Shown: positions 26,820-36,083, numbered from the stretch's first letter. The stretch: DNA of 64,000 bases from Laspinema sp. D2d (GCF_025370755.1 NZ_JAMXFC010000029.1:1-64000), one strand, 5' to 3'. Numbers and translations are program-made. Notes: generated by a model from the letters alone, not told the origin.

Positions 26820-29612
26820 ATGAACGCGCATCCCCCTATTTCAGCCTTAAAACCGGGTCTAACGTTACAGCGATTCAGCCAAACTTTTGTCTTGTTTTCT
26901 AGCAGTTTGCTGTTCAGTTGCTTGAACGGAATTCCTGCAATTCAAGCCCAAATCATCCCCGATGCCACCCTACCCGTAAATTCCACCGTTACCCCCCAGG
27001 GAAATATCAACCAGATTAACGGAGGAACCCAAGCGGGAGGGAACCTATTTCACAGTTTCCAAGAATTTTCTATCCCCACCGGCAACGAAGCATTTTTTAA
27101 CAATAGTCTGGATATTCAAAATATTTTCAGTCGGGTTACCGGCAACTCTATTTCTAATATTGATGGCTTAATCCGTGCCAATGGGTTTGCCAATTTATTT
27201 TTACTCAATCCCAATGGTATCGTTTTCGGATCCAACGCCCAATTAAACATCGGTGGCTCATTTCTAGCCTCCACCGCCAATCGGATTAACTTTGCCGACG
27301 GGACCGCCTTCAGTACCTTACCCAGTGAAACCCCACCCCTACTCACCGTCAGCGTTTCCATTGGCTTGCAAATGGGAGTCAACCCGGGTAAAATAGTCGT
27401 CCAAGGCCCTGGGAATAACATTTTTCAAGACTCAGAATCTAAATTAATTTTCAGAGAAAATCGACCCATTGGGTTAGGAGTACAAGAGCAAACCTTGGCC
27501 CTAGTCAGTGCCAATATCGAGGTCAACGGAGGTAACCTCACCTCAAAAGGTGGACGAATTGAACTCGGCAGCGTGGGAGATAACAGCACAGTCAGCCTCA
27601 ACCCGACAAACAACGGCTGGGACCTTGGATATTCAGAGGTTACAGATTTCCGAGACATTTACCTTAACGCTTCTGCCTCCTTAGATGCCTCGGGAGAAGG
27701 AGCCGGTCGAATCCATATCCAATCCCGAAACCTCTCCCTAACCGAAGGGTCAGTCATCATTTCCTTCATCGAAGGAAACCAAGTAGGTCAAGATCTGACA
27801 ATCCGTACCACTGAGACCATCAAGTTAAGCGGTTTTAGCCTGTTGGATCTGCCCAGTAGCGTCGGAACTGGCGTCAATGTAAGCGGCAGTAATCATGCTG
27901 GGAACCTCACTATAGAAACCGCTCAGTTAAACCTCCTCGATGGATCTGGCATTTTTTCTGTTACTGTTGGACAAGGAAATGCAGCAGATATAACCGTGCG
28001 GGCTACTGAATGGGTGACCTTGAGCGGCGGCTATCGACAGAGTAGCGGTGTAGGGATTATAGTCTTATATCCAGCCACCGGAGATGCAGGGAACCTGACT
28101 CTTGAAACAGCTCAGTTAACCCTTAACGATGGAGCCGTCATCGGATCCTTAGTCTTTGGTCAAGGGAATGCAGGGAATGTGAGTATTCGCGCTTCTAAAT
28201 CGGTGACTTTGAGTGGGCTAGATGGTAATGGAGGGAGTAGTATTTTACAGACTCAAGTTGGAGAAGACGCCACAGGAAATGCAGGAAACCTGACCCTTGA
28301 AACGGCTCAGTTAACCCTCAACGATGGAGCCTACATCGCCTCTGCAAGTTTTGGTCAAGGGAATGCAGGAGATGTGAGTATTCGTGCTACTGAATCGGTG
28401 ACTTTGAGTGGGCTAGATGGCAATCGATGGGGCAGCAATTTACGGACTGACGTTGGATCAGGAGCTATAGGAGATGCAGGGAACCTCACTCTTGAAACGG
28501 CTCAGTTAACCCTCAACGATGGAGCATACATCTCCTCTGCAACCGTAGGACAAGGGAATGCAGGGAATTTGAGTATTCGTGCTACTGAATCGGTGACCTT
28601 GAGTGGGCTAGATGGCGGGGGATTAGGTAGCAGTTTCCGGACTGACGTTGGATCAGGAGCTACAGGAGATGCAGGGAACGTTACCCTTGAAACGGCTCAG
28701 TTAACCCTCAACGATGGAGCATACATCTCCTCTGAGACATTAGGCAATGGTAACGCTGGAAACGTATCAGTGTTTGCGGATGAAGTTACTCTGCGAGATG
28801 GGGTGAGAATCAGCGTGAGTGGAGTTGGGGATTTCTCGCCGGGGGTGTTGCGGGTGAATACCGATCTCCTCTTCCTAGACACTCAATCCTCGATTACTGC
28901 TGATACCCAATCCGGCAGTCAAGGTAACATCGAAATTTCGGCCAATTCCTTGCTCATGCGGCGCAATAGCAATATCACCACGAATGCCACAGGTCCGGCA
29001 ACTGGCGGTAATATTAACATCACCACGGGTGTTCTAGCTGCTTTGGAAAATAGCAATATTAATGCCAATTCTGAACAAGCTCAGGGGGGTACGGTAACGA
29101 TTGATGCTCAAGCTATCTTTGGGACTGAATTTCGTGAGAATCCAACTTCTAACAGTGATATTACTGCAACCGGGGCGGATTCTTCTCTGAGTGGCACTGT
29201 GAGTATCAATACTCCCGAAATTGACCCGACTTCGGGATTAGTCGAGTTACCCACTACTTTAACGGATGTGGCTCAACAGATTGATTCTAGCTGTCGTCCG
29301 GGTCAGCAGCAAAGTGAGTTTATTGTCACGGGAAGGGGGGGGTTACCGCCTAATCCGATTGAAGCGGTTAGTGATGAGGCAACTTGGTTGGATTTAAGGC
29401 CCGGAATTGCTGGGGTGTTGAGTGGTGCGAATCCTCAAACTTCCTCGGTTGCTGATGCTTTAAATCCTGTTTTATCCTCTCCTACGCCTCCACTGGTGGA
29501 AGCTCAAGGATGGGTGGTGAATGCTCAAGGGAAAATGGAACTGGTGGCGCAAGGGTCGGAGGTGGCGTTACAAAATCGGACGGTTCCGCCTTCTGCTTGT
29601 CTTGTCAATTAA
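26820..29612 (+). CDS. Filamentous-haemagglutinin-type exoprotein (two-partner secretion), copy 1
   Basis: A 930-residue secreted beta-helix protein. A signal peptide spans about residues 1-43 (ending AIQAQ). The TPS/FhaB N-terminal domain (about 45-160) is recognisable by PDATLP, INGGTQAGGNLFHSFQEF, NIFSRVTG and FLLNPNGIVFG. The body consists of parallel beta-helix repeats. Four consecutive 65-residue units (from DNA positions 28080, 28275, 28470 and 28665) are nearly identical. The C-terminus has a cassette shared with the second copy (QQIDSSC, GQQQSEFI, TGRGGLPPNP). The TpsB/FhaC outer-membrane translocator is not adjacent. It probably forms a long surface fibre involved in adhesion or aggregation; this is inferred from the family. 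Confidence 0.92.
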   Translation: MNAHPPISALKPGLTLQRFSQTFVLFSSSLLFSCLNGIPAIQAQIIPDATLPVNSTVTPQGNINQINGGTQAGGNLFHSFQEFSIPTGNEAFFNNSLDIQNIFSRVTGNSISNIDGLIRANGFANLFLLNPNGIVFGSNAQLNIGGSFLASTANRINFADGTAFSTLPSETPPLLTVSVSIGLQMGVNPGKIVVQGPGNNIFQDSESKLIFRENRPIGLGVQEQTLALVSANIEVNGGNLTSKGGRIELGSVGDNSTVSLNPTNNGWDLGYSEVTDFRDIYLNASASLDASGEGAGRIHIQSRNLSLTEGSVIISFIEGNQVGQDLTIRTTETIKLSGFSLLDLPSSVGTGVNVSGSNHAGNLTIETAQLNLLDGSGIFSVTVGQGNAADITVRATEWVTLSGGYRQSSGVGIIVLYPATGDAGNLTLETAQLTLNDGAVIGSLVFGQGNAGNVSIRASKSVTLSGLDGNGGSSILQTQVGEDATGNAGNLTLETAQLTLNDGAYIASASFGQGNAGDVSIRATESVTLSGLDGNRWGSNLRTDVGSGAIGDAGNLTLETAQLTLNDGAYISSATVGQGNAGNLSIRATESVTLSGLDGGGLGSSFRTDVGSGATGDAGNVTLETAQLTLNDGAYISSETLGNGNAGNVSVFADEVTLRDGVRISVSGVGDFSPGVLRVNTDLLFLDTQSSITADTQSGSQGNIEISANSLLMRRNSNITTNATGPATGGNINITTGVLAALENSNINANSEQAQGGTVTIDAQAIFGTEFRENPTSNSDITATGADSSLSGTVSINTPEIDPTSGLVELPTTLTDVAQQIDSSCRPGQQQSEFIVTGRGGLPPNPIEAVSDEATWLDLRPGIAGVLSGANPQTSSVADALNPVLSSPTPPLVEAQGWVVNAQGKMELVAQGSEVALQNRTVPPSACLVN

Positions 29613-29674
29613 GCCGGTTTGAGCTTAAGAATCGCAAGGGTTTAGGACTGAATGGGTTAATTTGGAGGGGTGAA

Positions 29675-32407
29675 ATGAAAGGACAAGATAGGGTGCTGAA
29701 GCCGATCGCGCATTTGTCTCGGTTTTATCAATTTTTAAAGCAGTCGGCAGTGGTCAAACGGTTGCTGCACTTCGGTTTGGGGGTGGGGATTACGGCTGCG
29801 ATCGCCACAACTCCACTGCCGTTCAATCCTCTCTCTTTGTTCCCCTTCCCTTCCCATTCCATAGCAGTGGCTCAATCGGTACCGGATGCTCTGTCACTGC
29901 TGGAACAAGGTCTCACATTTTTCCAAGCGGAACAGTTTTCCCAAGCGGTGAGGGTTTGGCAAGCAGTGGCAACGGCATTTAAGGGCGCTGGAGAGCCATT
30001 TCATGAAGCCCTAGCCCTGAATTATTTATCTCTGGCTTATCAGCAACTCGGTCAATGGCAACCGGCAACGGAGGCTGTCTCTTCTTGTCTGTCTCTCCTG
30101 CAACTCTCACAAGGGAAGCGGTTAGATTCTCAGCGCTTGCCAATTTTGGCTCAGGCGTTGAATACTCAAGGTCATCTGTATTACGCTTTGGGACAATCGG
30201 ACCAGGCTCTCACAACCTGGCAGGAGGCGACGGCTCTTTATGAACAACTGGAGGATCGCGAAGGGGCGATCGGGAGTCAGATTAATGTGGCGCAAGCGAT
30301 GCAGGCGTTGGGGCTTTACCGCCGATCGCGCCAAACGTTAGGGGAGGTAGAGCGGGCGTTACAAGGTGAACCTAACTCCCTCCTCAAAGCAACGGGTTTA
30401 CGCAGTTTAGGCAACGCTTTACGGGCGGTTGGAGAGTTAGAACAATCCCGGGAACTGTTACAGCAAAGTTTGACGATCGCCCAAAGTATGCGCCAACCCT
30501 CGGCGATCGCCTCCGCCCAGTTTAGTTTAGGGAATACAGCAAGGGCAATGGCTCAAAAAGCCTTAGTTCTCAATGACTCACAAACCGCTGAAGCCGAATG
30601 GCAAAACGCCCTCGCTGCCTATCGCCAAGTGGGTGAACTGTCTACAACATCTCCGAGGATTCGATTGCGATCGCAGCTTAACCAGCTTGCCTTACTCATC
30701 GATTTAGCACAAGTCTCCGAGGCGGAAGCATTACTGCCGGACATTCAAGTTCAACTGGATGAATTACCCCCCAGTCGCGGTACGGTGTACGATCGCATTC
30801 ACTTATCTCACAGTTTAATCAAGTTGTTTCTCACTGAATCATCCCCGGACTCTACTTTAAGCGATCGCCACTTGAGAGAAATTGCCACGGGATTAGCGAC
30901 GGCTGTCCAACAAGCTAAAACCCTCCAGGACCCCCGGGCAGAATCTTACGCCTTGGGCAGTTTGGGGCATTTATACGAACTCGCCGCCCAATCTCAGGAA
31001 GCCCAAAAATTGACTCAGCAAGCGTTAATGATCGCACAAGGGATTGATGCCTCGGATATTGCCTATCGGTGGCAGTGGCAAGTCGGGCGATTGATGAAGG
31101 AACAAGGGAAGAAACCGGAGGCAGTGGCAGCTTATACCCTGGCGATCGATACCCTCCAGTCTCTCCGCCAAGATTTAGCGTCAATTAATCCAGATAATCC
31201 CGATGTGCAGTTTTCGTTTCGGGAAAGTGTCGAACCTGTTTATCGGGAATTGGTGGATTTATTAACTGACCCGAATGAAGCGCCGACTCAAGAGAATTTA
31301 CGGCAAGCAAGGCAGGCGATCGAATCCCTGCAACTGGCTGAATTGGATAACTTTTTCCAAGAAGCCTGTTTAGATGCCAAACCGATTCAAATTGACGAAA
31401 TCGATACCACCGCAGCAGTGATTTATCCGATTATTTTACCGGAGAGATTAGCGGTGATTGTCGCATTTCCCGACGCACCCTTACGCCTCTATACCACATT
31501 TATACCCCAATCAGAAATAGAAAATAGTCTCAATGAAATTCAACAAAATATCGGACGAAGGGCAGGAAACAATCGGCAAGTTTTGCAAAATTCTCAACAA
31601 ATTTATGATTGGTTAATTCGCCCTGCGGAAGCGGATCTAAAACAAAGTCAGATCCAAACCCTAGTTTTTGTTTTGGATGGGCAGTTGCGAAATGTACCAA
31701 TGGCCGCCCTTCATGATGGAACCGAATATCTAATTGAAAATTATAGTCTGGCACTCACCCCTGGACTGCAACTTTTGCCCCCTCAACCTTTAGCTCAGGA
31801 GGAAATCCAACTCTTAACCGCTGGGTTATCGGAAGCAAGACAAGGCTTTTCTGCCTTAGAAAATGTGGAGCAAGAATTACAGGCAATTCAGGAGAATTTT
31901 ACGGCAAAAGTATTATTTAATCAAGAGTTTACCCAACTTAATTTACAAGAAATTATCAATTCATCGCCGGTTTCGGTGGTTCATATTGCCACCCACGGTC
32001 AATTTAGTTCCCAAGCAGAACGAACGTTTATTTTAACCTGGGATGGTCGGATTAATGTGAAAGATTTAGATAGCTTACTGCGCCAGAAGGAACAAGAGTT
32101 ATCTCGTCCGATTGAATTGTTGGTTTTTAGTGCTTGTGAAACGGCATCAGGAGATAGTCGGGCTGCGCTAGGATTAGCAGGGGTGGCGATTCGAGCGGGG
32201 GCTAGGAGTACGATCGCCACGTTATGGCAAGTCAGCGATGAATCAACGGCGGCGTTAATGGTACAATTTTATCAGGAATTAGCCCAGGGAGAGGGGCTTA
32301 CGAAAGCCGAAGCTCTCAGACGCGCTCAGGTGAGTTTGTTACGGGAAGGACGGTATCGCACTCCCTATTTTTGGTCCCCCTATATTTTGGTGGGCAATTG
32401 GCGTTAA
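29675..32407 (+). CDS. Exported TPR-CHAT caspase-like protein
   Basis: A 910-residue protein with, in order, a hydrophobic export signal (about residues 30-70, FGLGVGITAAIATTPLPF ... AVAQ), a TPR/helical region (about 75-560), and a C-terminal CHAT domain (about 640-910) of the caspase-like clan CD proteases. The catalytic pair is present: His774 in HIATHGQF and Cys821 in FSACETA. The usual GLAGVAIRAGARSTIATLW and FWSPYILVGNW ends follow. The ATG at 29675 has GGAGGGG six bases upstream, so the longer frame from 29510, which overlaps the preceding gene, is not used. It lies 62 bp after exoprotein 1 and before exoprotein 2. Processing of these exoproteins is a reasonable but untested idea. Confidence 0.9.
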   Translation: MKGQDRVLKPIAHLSRFYQFLKQSAVVKRLLHFGLGVGITAAIATTPLPFNPLSLFPFPSHSIAVAQSVPDALSLLEQGLTFFQAEQFSQAVRVWQAVATAFKGAGEPFHEALALNYLSLAYQQLGQWQPATEAVSSCLSLLQLSQGKRLDSQRLPILAQALNTQGHLYYALGQSDQALTTWQEATALYEQLEDREGAIGSQINVAQAMQALGLYRRSRQTLGEVERALQGEPNSLLKATGLRSLGNALRAVGELEQSRELLQQSLTIAQSMRQPSAIASAQFSLGNTARAMAQKALVLNDSQTAEAEWQNALAAYRQVGELSTTSPRIRLRSQLNQLALLIDLAQVSEAEALLPDIQVQLDELPPSRGTVYDRIHLSHSLIKLFLTESSPDSTLSDRHLREIATGLATAVQQAKTLQDPRAESYALGSLGHLYELAAQSQEAQKLTQQALMIAQGIDASDIAYRWQWQVGRLMKEQGKKPEAVAAYTLAIDTLQSLRQDLASINPDNPDVQFSFRESVEPVYRELVDLLTDPNEAPTQENLRQARQAIESLQLAELDNFFQEACLDAKPIQIDEIDTTAAVIYPIILPERLAVIVAFPDAPLRLYTTFIPQSEIENSLNEIQQNIGRRAGNNRQVLQNSQQIYDWLIRPAEADLKQSQIQTLVFVLDGQLRNVPMAALHDGTEYLIENYSLALTPGLQLLPPQPLAQEEIQLLTAGLSEARQGFSALENVEQELQAIQENFTAKVLFNQEFTQLNLQEIINSSPVSVVHIATHGQFSSQAERTFILTWDGRINVKDLDSLLRQKEQELSRPIELLVFSACETASGDSRAALGLAGVAIRAGARSTIATLWQVSDESTAALMVQFYQELAQGEGLTKAEALRRAQVSLLREGRYRTPYFWSPYILVGNWR

Positions 32408-32422
32408 AGAATGGATGAGGAC

Positions 32423-32490
32423 ACAGCGCCAGGGGACCCTGAATCCGGGGTTTAATTGTCGCAATCATCGAAGCGATCGGCCAATTCTTT
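32423..32490 (-). pseudogene. Duplicated 3' fragment of psbN
   Basis: The minus strand reads KELADRFDDCDN then TAA at 32452-32454. This matches KELADPFDDHDD of the intact psbN (35550-35690). Similarity continues 30 bp beyond the stop into the same CAGCGCCAGGGG flank that follows real psbN (35522-35533). About 68 bp align with few differences; the rest of psbN is missing. It lies between the CHAT gene and exoprotein 2, 3.1 kb from its source. Confidence 0.85.
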
Positions 32491-32536
32491 TCTCCTGGGA
32501 GGGCGTAATTTGGGGAAACATTATGGAGAAAATTTA

Positions 32537-35251
32537 ATGCCTATTCATCCCGACTTTAACCGAAAGAGTATAAACAAACCTAGAAAGAGTTATCCTCAAT
32601 TTAGTAATTTTATTATTGGATATTTATTAAAATTAGGGGTAGGAATTTTTTGGGGGATTGCTTCTCCCGTACAAGCCCAAATTATCCCCGATGCTACCTT
32701 ACCTATTAATACCACCGTGATCCACCAGGGAATGACGAATATTATTAAGGGGGGAACTCAAGTTGAAAGTAATTTATTTCATAGCTTCCAAGAATTTTCC
32801 CTGCCGACTAATACTCAAGTCAATTTTGACAATGCGCTAGAGGTTGAAAATATCTTTAGTCGGATTACAGGTTCTTCTATTTCTAATATAGATGGGTTGA
32901 TTCAGGTGAAGGGGGTTGCAAATTTATTTTTCCTGAATCCAAATGGGATTGTATTTGGACCCAATGCTCAATTAAATATGGGGGGTTCTTTTCTCGCTTC
33001 TACCGCCGATCGCCTTAATTTTGCTGATGGAACCTCTTTCAGTACCTTACCCACCGAGACTGTACCGTTACTAACTGTGAGCCTACCTGTGGGTTTACAA
33101 ATGGGTCCAAATCCTGGGAAAATCATTGTACAGGGACCGGGAAATAATCTGACCTTAACTGAGCCAGTTCGGGGGTCTCTCGTGACAGAAAATAGACCAA
33201 CCGGCTTACAAGTTTCCAATAAAACCTTAGCATTAATTGCGGGTGAAATTGAGCTAATTGGAGGAAATTTAACGGCCGTTGGGGGACAGATTGAACTGGG
33301 AAGTGTGGGGGCTAATAGTCGAGTTATGTTGACGGTTACAAGCCCTTTCTGGGGGTTTGGATATTCAAATGTGGGGAATTTTAGAGATATTAAGTTAACT
33401 GGGGCCTCGTTAGATACCAGTGGTGAAGGGGGTGGTCCGATCGCATTGCAAGGGCGATCGCTTTTTGTGCAGGAAGGGTCAGCTTTGATTTCCTTAACCT
33501 TGGGAATTCAACCTGGGCAAGATATTCGATTATTGGCTTCTGAACAAGTAGAATTCAGCGGTGCTAATTTATTTGAGCTTCCCAGTGTGGCGATCGCAGA
33601 AGTCTTTCCAGGCGCTACGGGAAAAGGGGGTAATTTAATAGTAGAGGCGGCCCAATTTTTTACCTTTAATGGAGCCTTAATTTCTTCTTCTACTCGGGGT
33701 CAAGGTAACGGAGGGAATTTAGCGATTCGGGCAACTGACTCGATTAAATTGAGTGGATTAGACCCCTCGGGAGGGTTCGGTGGATTATTTGCTGAAGTTC
33801 GTTCCAATGCCACTGGAAATGCGGGAATTGTAACGATAGAAACGGGTCAATTAACCCTATTAGATGGAGCCATTATCTCAGCTACAACCTTTGGCAAAGG
33901 TTATGCAGGAATTTTGAACATTCGGGCTACAGAGTCGGTGAGTATGAGTGGGGTAGATGGGGAGGGATATGGGGCCTTTATCCAGACGGGTTCAGGTTCT
34001 CTTGATGTAGAAACCGAACCCTCAACCGAGTTGAATGAATCGGTGGTTTCCTCTGAGATGGAAGTTCAAAATACCATTGACACTCAGGGTACAGTTACGC
34101 CAAATCAGGAAATTTTGGCTAATTCCGGTGCAATCACGATTAATACCAGTCGGTTAACCGTATCCGATGGTGGAGTCATTACTTCTTCTACCGATGCCCG
34201 AGGTAATGCCGGTACTCTGACAGTTCGCGCTAGTGAATCCGTAACTTTGAGGGGGTCGGATCGGTTGGGTAACCGGAGTAAATTGGAGACATTTGTTAAT
34301 TCTGATGTCACGGGTAATGCTGGAAGTCTGACGGTAGAAACAGGAGAATTGTTACTTTTAAATGGTGCTAGTATTTCCTCGGAAACCATTGGCAATGGAG
34401 ATGCGGGAGATGTGACGATTACTGCGGAACAAGTCTCTCTTTTTGATGGATCTCAAATCCGAGTTAGCGCTAAAGGTGCTTTTTCTCCAGGGATTTTGAC
34501 GGTGAGGGCTAGTGAGATTTTGCTGGATAACCAAGCGAGTTTGCTCGGTGAAACTGAATCCGGTAGCCAAGGTAATATTACACTCGTGGCAAATTCAACT
34601 GTTTTGCGCCATAACAGCGAGATTACAACGAACGCCACAGGGAGCGCCACAGGGGGGAATATTTTCTTGGATACGGCTATTCTGGGGGCTTTTGAAAATA
34701 GTGACATCAGCGCTAATTCTGAGCAATCCCAAGGAGGTATTGTCACGATTCAAGCTGAGGGAATTTTTGGAACCGAATTTAGAGTTGAATCTAGTGATTT
34801 GACGAGTGATATTACGGCGACGGGTGCTGATTCTTCACTCATTGGAACAGTTAGAATTAATACCCCGGAAGTTGACCCGACTTCTGGATTGGTTGAGTTA
34901 GCGGTTAATTTAGCAGATCAGTCCCAACAAATTGATTCTAGCTGTCGTTCAGGACAACAACAAAGTGAATTTATTATAACAGGAAGGGGTGGTCTTCCTC
35001 CTAATCCGATGGAAGCAATGAGTGATGAAGCTCTTTTGATGGATTTAGGACCCCAAAGGTTAGAGGGATTACCGGAGAAAGATAGCGGAATTCCCTCGGT
35101 GTCTACGGAACAATTGGTAGAAGCAGAAGGATGGATGATGAATTCTCAAGGACAAATGGAACTCGTGGCGAGAACCTCTGGGGATACAGTCAGAAATTCA
35201 ATGGGTTTAGCAAAACAGCCCTGTGTTCTCCCTTCACCGATTCAGATGTGA
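32537..35251 (+). CDS. Filamentous-haemagglutinin-type exoprotein, copy 2
   Basis: A 904-residue paralogue of the exoprotein at 26820-29612. The ATG at 32537 has GGAGA eight bases upstream; a longer frame beginning at 32456 would run into the psbN fragment. The signal sequence (about residues 20-48, FIIGYLLKLGVGIFWGIASP ... VQAQ) precedes the TPS domain (PDATLP, FHSFQEF, FLNPNGIVFG). The beta-helix body has fewer clean repeats than copy 1 and an inserted acidic segment (about 495-530). The C-terminal cassette QQIDSSC, GQQQSEFI, TGRGGLPPNP is nearly identical to copy 1. The DNA is more AT-rich in codon third positions than copy 1, so the duplication is not recent overall. It is presumably secreted through a TpsB partner encoded elsewhere. 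Confidence 0.92.
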   Translation: MPIHPDFNRKSINKPRKSYPQFSNFIIGYLLKLGVGIFWGIASPVQAQIIPDATLPINTTVIHQGMTNIIKGGTQVESNLFHSFQEFSLPTNTQVNFDNALEVENIFSRITGSSISNIDGLIQVKGVANLFFLNPNGIVFGPNAQLNMGGSFLASTADRLNFADGTSFSTLPTETVPLLTVSLPVGLQMGPNPGKIIVQGPGNNLTLTEPVRGSLVTENRPTGLQVSNKTLALIAGEIELIGGNLTAVGGQIELGSVGANSRVMLTVTSPFWGFGYSNVGNFRDIKLTGASLDTSGEGGGPIALQGRSLFVQEGSALISLTLGIQPGQDIRLLASEQVEFSGANLFELPSVAIAEVFPGATGKGGNLIVEAAQFFTFNGALISSSTRGQGNGGNLAIRATDSIKLSGLDPSGGFGGLFAEVRSNATGNAGIVTIETGQLTLLDGAIISATTFGKGYAGILNIRATESVSMSGVDGEGYGAFIQTGSGSLDVETEPSTELNESVVSSEMEVQNTIDTQGTVTPNQEILANSGAITINTSRLTVSDGGVITSSTDARGNAGTLTVRASESVTLRGSDRLGNRSKLETFVNSDVTGNAGSLTVETGELLLLNGASISSETIGNGDAGDVTITAEQVSLFDGSQIRVSAKGAFSPGILTVRASEILLDNQASLLGETESGSQGNITLVANSTVLRHNSEITTNATGSATGGNIFLDTAILGAFENSDISANSEQSQGGIVTIQAEGIFGTEFRVESSDLTSDITATGADSSLIGTVRINTPEVDPTSGLVELAVNLADQSQQIDSSCRSGQQQSEFIITGRGGLPPNPMEAMSDEALLMDLGPQRLEGLPEKDSGIPSVSTEQLVEAEGWMMNSQGQMELVARTSGDTVRNSMGLAKQPCVLPSPIQM

Positions 35252-35549
35252 AGAATAATCATGGAAGATAGGGCTTTTACTTTTTCTGTTTAGCCGGTCT
35301 AAATGAAGGGAAAACGGGTTAAGGGAGTAGGAACAAGATGCTCTAACGGATTAACTTTATGGTCAGAATGATTTAGACGGGCTTATATCAGTTGATTTTG
35401 AGGGGTGGAAATCTGAGGAAGCGATCGCCTCTCTTGATTTGACTGCGGTTGCTCTCTCGTAGCCGAACTCGCTGGTTTGACTCATCGATGAAAAAACGGA
35501 GAGGGTGAATTGATGGGGGTCCAGCGCCAGGGGACGCTGGATCCGGAGG
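35252..35549. other. Spacer between exoprotein 2 and psbN
   Basis: These 298 bp contain the converging 3' ends of exoprotein 2 and psbN. CCAGCG (35521-35526) and CGCTGG (35535-35540) make a short hairpin just beyond the psbN stop, a possible psbN terminator. No gene is supported; an open frame on the minus strand (35363-35650) overlaps psbN in another frame. Confidence 0.5.
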
Positions 35550-35690
35550 TTAATCGTCGTGATCGTCGAAGGGATCAGCCAATTCCTTAGAAGGGGGGCC
35601 AAAGGAGGTGTAGATAGAAAAAACAGCGATCGCCACGAGGATCGCCCCAATCCCGATGCTAAGAACTGTTGCCGGTTCGAGATTTTCCAT
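35550..35690 (-). CDS. psbN: Photosystem II assembly protein PsbN
   Basis: This 46-residue single-helix thylakoid protein is needed for photosystem II assembly and repair, not as a stable subunit. The sequence starts MENLEPATVLSIGIGAILVA. Its helix spans about residues 8-28, and the conserved tail FGPPSKELADPFDDHDD follows. It lies on the strand opposite psbH, with about 80 bp between the start codons, which is the usual arrangement in cyanobacteria and chloroplasts. A duplicated 3' fragment lies at 32423-32490. Confidence 0.97.
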   Translation of the reverse strand: MENLEPATVLSIGIGAILVAIAVFSIYTSFGPPSKELADPFDDHDD

Positions 35691-35772
35691 ATTTTGCGTA
35701 AAATTATGAGACCGATTCCTATAGAATATTACAAAACATTAATTTTCGCCGTCCAGAATGACGAGGTGACGC

Positions 35773-35976
35773 ATGGCACAGCAAACAAAATTGGGAAATC
35801 TACTCAGACCGTTAAATGCAGAATATGGTAAAGTCTCCCCGGGTTGGGGTACTACGCCGCTGATGGGCGTTTTCATGCTGCTATTTTTCTTGTTCTTAGT
35901 GATTATCCTGCAAATCTATAACTCTTCGTTGCTCCTCAATGGAGTCGATGTGGATTGGACCACCCTCGGGCGGTAA
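35773..35976 (+). CDS. psbH: Photosystem II protein PsbH
   Basis: A 67-residue PSII core subunit with one membrane helix (about residues 28-48, [20 protein letters not shown]) that stabilises QB binding and bicarbonate on the acceptor side. The sequence [20 protein letters not shown], then WGTTPLMGV, is diagnostic. The N-terminal phosphorylated extension of plant PsbH is absent, as expected for cyanobacteria. GAGGTGAC precedes the ATG by two bases. Two hairpins follow the stop, the second being a strong terminator at 36023-36048. Confidence 0.98.
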   Translation: MAQQTKLGNLLRPLNAEYGKVSPGWGTTPLMGVFMLLFFLFLVIILQIYNSSLLLNGVDVDWTTLGR

Positions 35977-35996
35977 CTTACGGCGATCGCCCCTAG

Positions 35997-36021
35997 AGCA
36001 GGGATCCTCGGTATCCCTGCT
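35997..36021 (+). terminator. Hairpin 1 after psbH
   Basis: AGCAGGGAT (35997-36005) pairs perfectly with ATCCCTGCT (36013-36021) around a 7-base loop. It has no U-tract of its own and stands directly before the canonical terminator, so it may protect the 3' end of the psbH mRNA. Confidence 0.65.
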
Positions 36022-36022
36022 T

Positions 36023-36048
36023 TCCCGGTTTGACCGGGATTTTTTTTT
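36023..36048 (+). terminator. Rho-independent terminator after psbH
   Basis: TCCCGGT (36023-36029) pairs with ACCGGGA (36033-36039) around a 3-base loop and is followed by nine T residues (36040-36048). This is a canonical intrinsic terminator and separates psbH from tatA. Confidence 0.92.
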
Positions 36049-36083
36049 CTATACTAATAACCAGTGCTCTGTTGGAGGTCTGC

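Noticed and set aside
28080-28740. Regular repeats that could suggest a CRISPR array
   Set aside because: The period is 195 bp, in frame, with no unique spacers; it encodes beta-helix repeats.
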